The notes beneath the pieces are model-generated. The model saw only the letters and a program-made list of their open reading frames with translations. It had not been told where the DNA came from and made no database searches. From Streptomyces sp. NBC_00083 (lineage in GTDB: Bacteria > Actinomycetota > Actinomycetes > Streptomycetales > Streptomycetaceae): a DNA stretch of 64,000 bases. Each line of letters begins with the position of its first letter. The first letter of the stretch is position 1. Of this stretch, positions 17,623 to 25,182 are shown piece after piece. The DNA is taken from the NCBI RefSeq assembly GCF_026343295.1, contig NZ_JAPELY010000001.1, forward strand, positions 806,001 through 870,000. The letters are read 5' to 3'. The position numbers and the translations under genes were made by a program.

Positions 17623-18219
17623 ATGTTCGTCAAGATCTGTGGTTTGAGTACGGCGCCCGATATCGCGGCCGCCGTCGACGCCGGTGCCGACGCGATCGGC
17701 TTCGTATTCACGGAAAGTCCACGCCAGGTCGGTGCCGACGTGGTCCGGCGGCTGGTCGACGAGGTGCCGGACGGCGTGCTGACGGTGGGCGTGTTCCGGG
17801 ACGAGCCGCTCGCACACGTCCGCGAGACGGTGCGCGCCGCCGGGATCGGGGCGGTGCAGCTGCACGGCACGCACCCGCCGGCGGCCTTCGCCGCGCTGCG
17901 GGAGCTGGGTCTCACGCTGGTGCGTGCCACCGCGGCGGCCTCGGCCGCGGGCGCCGCCTGCGGGGAGTTCGGCGAGGACCTCCTGATCCTGGACTCGCCG
18001 AGCCCGGGTTCGGGGGAGCCGTGGGACTGGTCCGCGCTGGGCGCCGCCCCGCCCGCCGGCCGGTGGATGCTGGCCGGCGGCCTCGGCCCCGGCAATGTGC
18101 GCGAGGCGATCGGGGCGGCACGCCCGTGGGGCGTGGACGTGTCGAGCGGGGTCGAGGCGCGCAGAGGCGTCAAGGACCCCGCTCTCATCGAGGAGTTCGT
18201 CCGCCGCGCCAAGGCGTGA
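17623..18219 (+). CDS. trpF: Phosphoribosylanthranilate isomerase TrpF
   Basis: This 198-residue (beta/alpha)8 enzyme converts N-(5-phosphoribosyl)anthranilate to CdRP, the third step from anthranilate to tryptophan. The catalytic cysteine is C6 in KICGL and the general acid/base aspartate is D124 in LILDSP. The phosphate-binding segments LAGGLGPGNV and VDVSSGVEA are intact, so the protein looks functional. It is separated from the other trp genes of the cluster by the MocR gene. A dedicated TrpF is unusual in Streptomyces, where the dual-function PriA normally does this step. The start is an ATG after the weak site GCGGGAC. Confidence 0.93.
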   Translation: MFVKICGLSTAPDIAAAVDAGADAIGFVFTESPRQVGADVVRRLVDEVPDGVLTVGVFRDEPLAHVRETVRAAGIGAVQLHGTHPPAAFAALRELGLTLVRATAAASAAGAACGEFGEDLLILDSPSPGSGEPWDWSALGAAPPAGRWMLAGGLGPGNVREAIGAARPWGVDVSSGVEARRGVKDPALIEEFVRRAKA

Positions 18220-18225
18220 CGGAGG

Positions 18226-19680
18226 TCAGCCGGCGGCGTAGGCGGCGCTCCACCGGGGGTCGAGGGAGCGGTTGCGCGAGGAGCGCTGTTCTTCGATGGC
18301 GTCCCTGATGACGTACATCGACTCGGCGATGCCGGCCAGCGGCAGGGTGGAGTAGCCGATGACCAGGGCGGGCGGGCGGCTGCCGGGGCCGAACTGGTAG
18401 CGCGAGCCGCCGTGGACCAGGACCGAGCGCTCCAGGGCGGCCGCGGTCACCGCCGACTCGTCGATGCCGTCCGGGAGCCGGAGATAGGCGTGGAGTCCGG
18501 CGGACGAGCCGATCACGCGGGCCAGCGGCAGATGGAGTTCGACGGCCTGCGTGAACGCCTCGCGCCGTGAGCGGTACCGGGACCGCACCCGGCGCAGATG
18601 CCGGTCGAGCATGCCGCTGGTGATGAGCTCGGCGAAGGCGCACTGCGTGATGCCGTCGGAGCCGAGGTCGTGCTGGGACCTGACCCGGGTGAGCAGGGTG
18701 GCGAAGTGCTCGGGGATGACCAGCCAGCCGAGCCTGAGGCCCGGCACCAGGATCTTGCTGGCGGTGCCGGCGTAGACGACCCGGCTCGGGGCGAGCCCCT
18801 GGAGTGCGGACGGCCGGTCCCGGGGGTCGAACCAGAACTCGCCGTCGTAGTCGTCCTCGATGATCACGCCGTCGACCTCCTCCGCCCAGCGGACGAGGGC
18901 CGCCCGGCGCGCCGGGCTCATCGAGATGCCGGTCGGGAACTGGTGGGCGGGCGTCACGAGCACCGCGCGGGCGCCGCTCGCGGCCAGCTCCGCGACGTCG
19001 ATGCCCTCCTCGTCGACACGGACCGGCACGGTGCGCATGCCGCTCTCCTCGATGTACCTGCGCTGGCCGTTGTGCCCGGGGTCCTCGACCGCGAGCCGGT
19101 GGATGCCCAGCTTGGGCAGCGACTTGCAGAGCAGGGAGAGCCCCTGGGCGAAGCCGGCGGTCACCATCACCGTCTCCGTGCCGGCCCGCACGCCCCGCAT
19201 CCGGCCGAGGTATCCGGCGAGGGATTCACGCAGCGCGGGCAGCCCGGCCACCGCGGGATAGTCCAGTTCTTCCGGGCCCGCCACGGCAAGGACGGTCTTG
19301 TAACAGGCCAGCCATTCCACGCGGGGAAAATTGGTCACGTTGGCCCGGCCGGTCCTGAGGTCCCAGGTGACGGGGGACACCGGTTCGGGTTCGCGCAGGG
19401 CCTCGCCCAGCATCGGATCGGTCATGACCGTCCTGTCGGCGACCCGCGTCCCCGATCCCTGAAGACACGTCAGGAATCCCTCGGCGGTGAGCTGCTCGTA
19501 CGCCTCGACCGCCACGCTCCGCGAGACGCCGAGGTCACTGGCGAGCTGCCGGGTGGAAGGAAGTCGGGTCCCGGGGTGCAGGACGCGCTCCGTGATGCAG
19601 CCTTTTATCGCGGATTTGATCTGCTTCGTCAAAGACTCGTTTGAATCACGGTCTACCTCGATAGAGATGTGCCAGGTCAC
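18226..19680 (-). CDS. MocR/PdxR-type regulator (GntR helix-turn-helix plus aminotransferase domain)
   Basis: This 484-residue fusion has a GntR winged helix at about residues 15-80 (LPSTRQLASDLGVSRSV) and a fold-type I aminotransferase domain from about 110 with the PLP lysine K309 in AGTASK. Such proteins sense PLP or an amino compound and usually act as activators. It lies inside the biosynthetic cluster, convergent with trpF (six bases apart) and divergent from the main operon, so it is the probable pathway-specific regulator. The start is a GTG at 19680. Candidate operators are the TGGTC-type repeats upstream of all three units. Confidence 0.88.
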   Translation of the reverse strand: MTWHISIEVDRDSNESLTKQIKSAIKGCITERVLHPGTRLPSTRQLASDLGVSRSVAVEAYEQLTAEGFLTCLQGSGTRVADRTVMTDPMLGEALREPEPVSPVTWDLRTGRANVTNFPRVEWLACYKTVLAVAGPEELDYPAVAGLPALRESLAGYLGRMRGVRAGTETVMVTAGFAQGLSLLCKSLPKLGIHRLAVEDPGHNGQRRYIEESGMRTVPVRVDEEGIDVAELAASGARAVLVTPAHQFPTGISMSPARRAALVRWAEEVDGVIIEDDYDGEFWFDPRDRPSALQGLAPSRVVYAGTASKILVPGLRLGWLVIPEHFATLLTRVRSQHDLGSDGITQCAFAELITSGMLDRHLRRVRSRYRSRREAFTQAVELHLPLARVIGSSAGLHAYLRLPDGIDESAVTAAALERSVLVHGGSRYQFGPGSRPPALVIGYSTLPLAGIAESMYVIRDAIEEQRSSRNRSLDPRWSAAYAAG

Positions 19681-19862
19681 GCGTCCAAAACCCCCCCGGA
19701 TAGAGACGCATCGGCGACTGTCGCCGTCGGCACATTAAACACACAATTTGGGATCGAATCCAGTTATGTGAGACCGGAACAAACCGCCCCGTGCGGAGTA
19801 TTCACCTCAATTCGGCATGCTGATCTTCGCCGGCCGGCCCTCCGCGCCGGCCCGGCTCCCTC

Positions 19863-19925
19863 TGGTCTGCTCCGCGACGCCACAAATGGTCTGGGTGCGC
19901 TTCGTAGCCAGCTGGTCGACTGGAG
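19863..19925 (+). promoter_or_regulatory. Direct repeats TGGTCTG x2 (24-bp spacing) plus TGGTCGAC; candidate operator C
   Basis: In the 288-bp divergent region between the MocR gene and the main operon, TGGTCTG occurs at 19863-19869 and 19887-19893, 24 bp apart. A related TGGTCGACTGGAG starts at 19913. The repeats sit 44-106 bp upstream of the start codon of the NDP-sugar dehydrogenase, where an activator would bind. The remainder of the region (19681-19860) shows no clear promoter box; it is less GC-rich near 19730-19780. Confidence 0.5.
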
Positions 19926-19968
19926 TCACCGCACACCGATCCGCTAGCTGGACTGAGGGAACGAAGAC

Positions 19969-21321
19969 ATGACGAGTTTGTCTGCCCCCGCTCTCGCCGT
20001 CGCAAGGACGGGCACGGCCCAGGACGCCGAAGCCCTGGCGTTCGCGTCGAGGGTCGAGGACCGCACCATCAAGGTCGGGATCGTGGGTCTCGGCTACACC
20101 GGTCTCCCCCTGGCACTGGGCTTCGCCGACGCCGGGTTCCACGTGGTCGGCGTCGACATCGACCCCGTCAAGGTGGAGTCCGTCAACCGCTCCGAGTCCT
20201 ACCTGCCCGACCTCACGGACATCGAACTGCAGGACGTGGCCGACCGGTTGACGGCCGTGCCCGACCCGTCGGCGCTGCACGACGCCGATGTGGTGATGAT
20301 CTGCGTACCGACGCCCGTCACCCCCGAGCAGACCGCCGACCTGGCGTACGTGTCGACCGCGGTGGACAGCGTGCTGCCGTACCTGCGGGCCGGGAGCCTC
20401 GTGGTGCTCCAGTCCACCGTGCCGGCCGGCACCACCGCCGAGATCGGCCGGAAGATCACCGAACGCACCGGGCTGATACCCGGCGAGGACCTCTACCTGG
20501 CCATGGCCCCCGAGCGGGTGGACCCGGCCAACACCAACGGCTGGACGCTCCTGAACACCCCGAAACTGGTCGGCGGCGTGGGCGCCGAGTCCACCCGGCG
20601 GGCCCAGCTGCTCCTGGAGCAGGTGTGCCGCACGGTGGTGCCGGTCTCCAGCCCCGATGTCGCGGAGCTGTCGAAGGTGTACGAGAACACCTTCCGGCTC
20701 ATCAACATCGCCCTCTCCCTCGAACTCTCGGACCTCTGCCACAAGTTGGGGCTCCCGGTGCGCGAGGTCATCGACGCCGCCGCGACCAAGCCGTTCGGAT
20801 TCCTCGCGCACTACCCGGGCCCCGGCGTCGGCGGCGAGTGCATCCCCGTCGACCCGCTGTTCCTCAGCGAGCGGGCCCGGCGCGAGGGGCTCACCCTCGG
20901 CCTCGTGGAGACCGCACACCGAAGGATCTCCGACCGGCCCGGTCAAGTCGTCGCCCGAGTAGGTGAGTTGCTCGCCGCACGGGGGCGGGAACTGAAGGGC
21001 GCGCGGGTCCTGCTCGTCGGCGTGAGCTACAAGGCGGGTGTCTCCGACCTCCGCAACGCCCCGGCCGTGGACATCGTGCGCGGACTGCGCGCGCGGGGCG
21101 CCGAGGTCTCGTACGTCGACCCCATGGTCCCCGGCCTCGAAGTGGACGGCCTGCCCGTGGCCGCCGCCACCTGGGGGCGCGAGCAGCTCGCCGCCCAGGA
21201 CTGCGTGGTCCTGGTCACCCCGCACGGCCGGCTCGCCTCCGAACCCGCCTGGTCCGCCGCTCCGCTGGTCCTCGACACCCGGGGCGAGCTGGCGCCCGCC
21301 GCCAACGTCGAGGTGCTCTGA
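19969..21321 (+). CDS. NDP-sugar dehydrogenase (UDP-ManNAc/UDP-GlcNAc dehydrogenase type)
   Basis: This 450-residue enzyme belongs to the UDP-glucose/GDP-mannose dehydrogenase family, which oxidises C6 of an NDP-sugar twice to give an NDP-uronic acid. The NAD site GIVGLGYTGLP is at 37-47; the catalytic cysteine is C291 in GGECIPVDP, and the lysine-bearing segment ELSKVYENTFR is near residue 238. The residue before the cysteine pair is Glu290, where most relatives have His (GGHC). Overall it is closest to the WecC/WbpA group. About 30 extra residues precede the Rossmann domain. It opens the main operon and its stop shares one base with the trpD start (TGATG). Confidence 0.88.
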   Translation: MTSLSAPALAVARTGTAQDAEALAFASRVEDRTIKVGIVGLGYTGLPLALGFADAGFHVVGVDIDPVKVESVNRSESYLPDLTDIELQDVADRLTAVPDPSALHDADVVMICVPTPVTPEQTADLAYVSTAVDSVLPYLRAGSLVVLQSTVPAGTTAEIGRKITERTGLIPGEDLYLAMAPERVDPANTNGWTLLNTPKLVGGVGAESTRRAQLLLEQVCRTVVPVSSPDVAELSKVYENTFRLINIALSLELSDLCHKLGLPVREVIDAAATKPFGFLAHYPGPGVGGECIPVDPLFLSERARREGLTLGLVETAHRRISDRPGQVVARVGELLAARGRELKGARVLLVGVSYKAGVSDLRNAPAVDIVRGLRARGAEVSYVDPMVPGLEVDGLPVAAATWGREQLAAQDCVVLVTPHGRLASEPAWSAAPLVLDTRGELAPAANVEVL

Positions 21322-22349
21322 TGGGCCACGGCTCCCGGACGGTCCTCACGTCCGCGACCAAACAGCTGGTGCTCGGCCGCGACCTGGACGCCGAGGCCGC
21401 CGGTGCCGCCGTGTCCGTCCTGCTCGCCGGGGACACCGACCCGCTGGACGCCGCCGCCTTCCTGACCGCGATGGCCGCCAAGCACCCGTCGGCGACCGAG
21501 GTCGCCGCCACCGTGCGCGTCATCCTGGCGGCGGCCCGGCCGGTGCAGTGGCCGGGGCCCGCCGTCGACGTGGTCGGCAGCGGGGGCGACGGCAGCGACT
21601 CGGTGAACATCTCCACCATCGCGGCCCTGATCGCCGCCGCGGCCGGCGCGACCGTCGCCAAGGCGGGCAACCGCGCCGCCACCAGCAGGTGCGGCAGCGC
21701 CGACGTACTGGAGGCGCTCGGCATCCCGATCGAGCCCCTCGACCAGGTGCCGGCGCTGCTGGCCCGGCACCGGTTCGCCTTCCTGTTCTCGCAGGCCGTC
21801 CACCCGGTGGTCGGCCGACTCGCCCCCGTACGGCGCCGGTTGGGGTTCCGTACGCTCTTCAACCTGGTCGGCCCGCTCGCCAACCCGGTCCCGCTCGGCG
21901 GCCGTCTGATCGGCGCCGCCGACCACCGGGACCAGGAGATCCTGGCGCAGGCCGCCGCCGAACTCGGCATGCGGCGGACCTGGATCGTGCACGGCCACGG
22001 CGGCCTGGACGAGCTGTCCACCTCCGGCCCCAACCGGGTCCTGACGGTGGACGGCGACACGGCCGCCGAGACCAAGCTCGACCCGGCCGACCTCGGGCTG
22101 CGCCCCGCCTCGCGCGAGGACCTCAAGGGCGGCGACACCGCGGCCAACGCGGCGGCGGCGCTGCGGATCCTGGCCGGCGACGCGCCCGCACCCCTCCTCG
22201 ACACCTGCCTGTACAACGCGGCCGTCGTGCTGCACCTGGCGGAGCTCGCCCCCGGCCTCGACGCCGGCCTCGGCCTCGCCCGCTTGGCGACCTCCGACGG
22301 CTCGGCCCTTGCGCTGGTCCGCGCGCTCGCCGCCACCCCCGCCGCCTGA
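21321..22349 (+). CDS. trpD: Anthranilate phosphoribosyltransferase TrpD
   Basis: This 342-residue enzyme transfers phosphoribose from PRPP to anthranilate. It has the PRPP loop as GSGGDGSDSVNIST near residues 92-105 and the helix RRRLGFRTLFNLVGPLANP. The anthranilate-site motif normally written KHGN is KAGN here, and the following SSKSG-type stretch is TSRCG. The loss of that His may alter acceptor binding, for example to admit a substituted anthranilate (inference). The gene is coupled at both ends of its neighbourhood: TGATG with the dehydrogenase gene upstream, and a 61-base gap with a small hairpin before trpC. Confidence 0.9.
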   Translation: MGHGSRTVLTSATKQLVLGRDLDAEAAGAAVSVLLAGDTDPLDAAAFLTAMAAKHPSATEVAATVRVILAAARPVQWPGPAVDVVGSGGDGSDSVNISTIAALIAAAAGATVAKAGNRAATSRCGSADVLEALGIPIEPLDQVPALLARHRFAFLFSQAVHPVVGRLAPVRRRLGFRTLFNLVGPLANPVPLGGRLIGAADHRDQEILAQAAAELGMRRTWIVHGHGGLDELSTSGPNRVLTVDGDTAAETKLDPADLGLRPASREDLKGGDTAANAAAALRILAGDAPAPLLDTCLYNAAVVLHLAELAPGLDAGLGLARLATSDGSALALVRALAATPAA

Positions 22350-22373
22350 ACCCGTACACACCCCGTATGCGAA

Positions 22374-22393
22374 CCGTATGCAGAGCCATACGG
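22374..22393 (+). promoter_or_regulatory. Small hairpin in front of the trpC ribosome binding site
   Basis: In the only sizeable gap of the main operon (22350-22410), CCGTATG (22374-22380) pairs with CATACGG (22387-22393) around a six-base loop, ending three bases before AAGGAG (22397-22402). A second CCGTATGC lies just upstream (22363-22370). The stem could modulate trpC translation or stabilise a processed end; no Trp-codon leader is visible here. Confidence 0.4.
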
Positions 22394-22410
22394 AAGAAGG
22401 AGCAGCTCCC

Positions 22411-23199
22411 GTGCACCTCGATGAGATCGTCGCTCGCAAGCGCGAGGACTGGAGCCGGACCGTCGGCACCCCCGTGCCGGGCGAACGCCCGACGCCCGCC
22501 GTGCCGGGCACCTTCGCCGACGCGCTGCGCGGCCCGGACGTCTCGGTGATCGCGGAGGTCAAGCCCAAGTCGCCGTCCAAGGGCGAACTGCTGCCGCTGG
22601 ACCGCGCCCTCGACACCGCCCGCACCTACGCCGCCGCCGGCGCGTCCGCCGTCTCCGTCCTCGCCGACACCGCGTTCTTCGGCGGCTCGCCGGAGCTCGT
22701 CGCCTCCATCGCGGCCGACCCGAGGGTCACCGTCCCCGTGCTCTACAAGGACTTCCTCGTCGACACGCGGCAGGTCGAACTCGCCCACCGGACGGGCGCG
22801 GACGCCGTCCTGCTGATCGTCCGCGCGGTGGACGACGCCCTCCTGAAGGACCTCCTCCAGACCGCCGCCGGGCTCGGCCTCGACGCCCTGGTGGAGACCT
22901 TCACCGCACCCGAGATCGAGCGGGCCCTCGCGGCCGGCGCACACCTGGTCGGCATCAACAACCGTGACCTGCAGACCTTCTCGGTCGATCTGGAGAACTC
23001 CGCGAAGCTGCGCACCCTGATCCCGGCGGGTGTCCTCACCGTCAGCGAGAGCGGCATCGGCGGCCGGGGCGACATGGAGCGGATCGCCGGGCACGGCTTC
23101 GACGGCGTACTCGTCGGCGAGAACCTGCTCAGCGCCGCCGACACCGGCGCGGCCGTGGGCGAACTGCTCGGCGTCCGCACCGGAGAGGTGACCCGATGA
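22411..23199 (+). CDS. trpC: Indole-3-glycerol phosphate synthase TrpC
   Basis: This 262-residue TIM-barrel enzyme closes the indole ring from CdRP to indole-3-glycerol phosphate. The catalytic set is intact: IAEVKPKSPSKG (E and K), LYKDF (K), LVETF (E), GINNRDL (N), SESGI (E, S), and GVLVGENL for the phosphate site. I chose the GTG at 22411 because AAGGAG lies nine bases upstream; the frame is open further upstream inside trpD without family similarity. It is followed by a four-base overlap with trpB. Confidence 0.93.
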   Translation: MHLDEIVARKREDWSRTVGTPVPGERPTPAVPGTFADALRGPDVSVIAEVKPKSPSKGELLPLDRALDTARTYAAAGASAVSVLADTAFFGGSPELVASIAADPRVTVPVLYKDFLVDTRQVELAHRTGADAVLLIVRAVDDALLKDLLQTAAGLGLDALVETFTAPEIERALAAGAHLVGINNRDLQTFSVDLENSAKLRTLIPAGVLTVSESGIGGRGDMERIAGHGFDGVLVGENLLSAADTGAAVGELLGVRTGEVTR

Positions 23200-24392
23200 C
23201 CGGCCGATTCGGCGACTACGGCGGCCAGTTCGTGGCGGAGACCCTCGTCGGCCCGCTGGAAGAGCTGTGGAACACCTACCTGGAAGCACGCCAGGACTCC
23301 GCCTTCGAAGCGGAGCTGAACGGCCTGCTCGCCACCTTCGTGGGCCGCCCCACGCCCATCACCAGGCTGCGCCGCCTCGGCATCGAGCCGCACGGCGTGA
23401 CGATCTGGCTCAAGCGCGAGGACCTCACCCACACCGGCGCCCACAAGATCAACAACGCCATCGGCCAGGCCCTGCTCGCCTCCCGCCTCGGCAAGCGCCG
23501 CATCATCGCCGAGACCGGCGCCGGACAGCACGGCGTCGCCGTCGCCGCCGCCTGCGCCTACCTCGGCCTGGACGCCACCATCTACATGGGTCGCGTCGAC
23601 GCCGAGCGCCAGCTCCCCAACCTCCAGCGCATGCGTCTGCTCGGCGCGGAGGTCCGCCTCGTCGACCAGGGGACCGCCACCCTCAAGGACGCGGTGAACG
23701 AGGCGATCCGCGAGTGGATCACCCACCCCGACACCACGCACTACCTGCTCGGCTCGGTCGTGGGCCCGCACCCCTTCCCCAGCATCGTCCGCGACTTCCA
23801 GTCGGTGATCGGCCGCGAGGCCCGCGAGCAGTTCCTCGCCGCGTCGGGCCGGCTGCCCGACGCCGTCATCGCCTGCGTCGGCGGCGGCTCCAACTCCATC
23901 GGCGTGTTCAGCGGGTTCCTCGACGACCCCGTACGCCTCATCGGCGTCCAGGCGGCAGGCGACGGCAGCGGCTCGCTCGGACACCACGCCGCGCCGCTGA
24001 TCTACGGCGAGCCCGGCGTGCTCCAGGGCATGCGCACCTATCTGCTCCAGGACGACGACGGACAGGTGCTGCTCACCCACAGCATCGCCCCCGGCCTCGA
24101 CTACCCGGGCGCGGGTCCGGAGCACAGCCACCTCAAGGACAGCGGACGGGTCGAGTACCTGACCGCGTCCGACGACGAAGCCCTCGACGCCTTCCAGGAG
24201 CTGGCGCGTTCCGAGGGGATCGTGCCGGCCCTGGAGTCCTCGCACGCGGTCGCCGCGGCGCTGCGCGTGGCCCCCACCTTCGCCCGCGGCAGCCAGCTGC
24301 TCGTCAACCTGTCGGGGCGCGGCGACAAGGACCTCACCTCCGCCATGGCGGCGATCGGACAGCGAAAGGAGCAGACCGGTGGAGCGGCTTGA
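23196..24392 (+). CDS. trpB: Tryptophan synthase beta chain TrpB
   Basis: This 398-residue PLP enzyme condenses indole with serine to give tryptophan. The PLP lysine is K84 in THTGAHKINNA; the phosphate loop is CVGGGSNSIG near 228-237; and ETGAGQHGVA near 108 is the substrate-carboxylate loop. It is of standard TrpB1 type, which needs the alpha chain, and the alpha chain is encoded immediately downstream. It overlaps trpC by ATGA and trpA by 14 bases, so the two synthase subunits should be made in equal amounts. Confidence 0.95.
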   Translation: MTGRFGDYGGQFVAETLVGPLEELWNTYLEARQDSAFEAELNGLLATFVGRPTPITRLRRLGIEPHGVTIWLKREDLTHTGAHKINNAIGQALLASRLGKRRIIAETGAGQHGVAVAAACAYLGLDATIYMGRVDAERQLPNLQRMRLLGAEVRLVDQGTATLKDAVNEAIREWITHPDTTHYLLGSVVGPHPFPSIVRDFQSVIGREAREQFLAASGRLPDAVIACVGGGSNSIGVFSGFLDDPVRLIGVQAAGDGSGSLGHHAAPLIYGEPGVLQGMRTYLLQDDDGQVLLTHSIAPGLDYPGAGPEHSHLKDSGRVEYLTASDDEALDAFQELARSEGIVPALESSHAVAAALRVAPTFARGSQLLVNLSGRGDKDLTSAMAAIGQRKEQTGGAA

Positions 24393-25182
24393 GAAGACCT
24401 TCGCCCGTGCGTCGGAGCGGGGCGAGACCGTGCTGGTCGCGTACCTCACGGCCGGTTATCCGGCCCTGGCCGAGACGGGGCCGCTGATCGAGGCGGTCTG
24501 TTCGGCGGGCGCCGACATCATCGAACTCGGGGTGCCCTTCTCCGACCCGCTCGGCGACGGCCCGCTGATCCAGCAGACCACCCACGCCGCCCTCGAACGC
24601 GGCGTCACCGCCGCCGCCGTCCTGGAGATCGTGGCCGGCGCCCGCGAGAACGGCGTCGACGTGCCCATCATGCTGATGGGGTACTGCAACCCGTTCCTGC
24701 GCTACGGCCTGGAGCAGCTCTACGCCGACGCCGCGGCGGCCGGCGCGGACGGCTTCATCGTCCCCGACCTGCCCGCCCACGAGGCGGACGACTGGCTCAG
24801 CGCCGCCCGGACCCACGACCTCGGCCAGGTCTTCTTCTCCGCCCCCGGAAGCAGCCCCGAGCGGCTGCGGGCCACCGCCGAGCGCTCGCGCGGCTTCCTG
24901 TACGCCCTCGCCGCCAACGGCGTCACGGGCATCCGCGAGGAGCTTGACCCGGGCATCGACGCCTATCTGAGCCGGGTCGGCGAGGCGACGGGCAGCACCC
25001 TGCCGGTCTGCGTCGGCTTCGGGATCTCCCGGCCCCGGCACATCACCGCCCTGCGCGGCCGGGCCGCGGGCGTCATCGTGGGCAGCGCGCTGCTGCGGGC
25101 GATCGGCGACGAGGCGACCCCCGCCCGGCGCATCCTCGCGGCCAGCGAGCTGATCGGCGAACTCAAGGCGGCCTGCCGATGA
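24379..25182 (+). CDS. trpA: Tryptophan synthase alpha chain TrpA
   Basis: This 267-residue TIM barrel cleaves indole-3-glycerol phosphate to indole, which passes to TrpB. The catalytic residues E49 (IIELGVPF) and D60 (GDGPL) are at exactly the enterobacterial positions, and FGISRP plus GVIVGSALL form the phosphate site. The GTG start overlaps the trpB end and has AAAGGAG seven bases upstream. The stop overlaps the first aminotransferase gene by four bases, which ties tryptophan supply directly to the tailoring genes. Confidence 0.95.
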   Translation: MERLEKTFARASERGETVLVAYLTAGYPALAETGPLIEAVCSAGADIIELGVPFSDPLGDGPLIQQTTHAALERGVTAAAVLEIVAGARENGVDVPIMLMGYCNPFLRYGLEQLYADAAAAGADGFIVPDLPAHEADDWLSAARTHDLGQVFFSAPGSSPERLRATAERSRGFLYALAANGVTGIREELDPGIDAYLSRVGEATGSTLPVCVGFGISRPRHITALRGRAAGVIVGSALLRAIGDEATPARRILAASELIGELKAACR

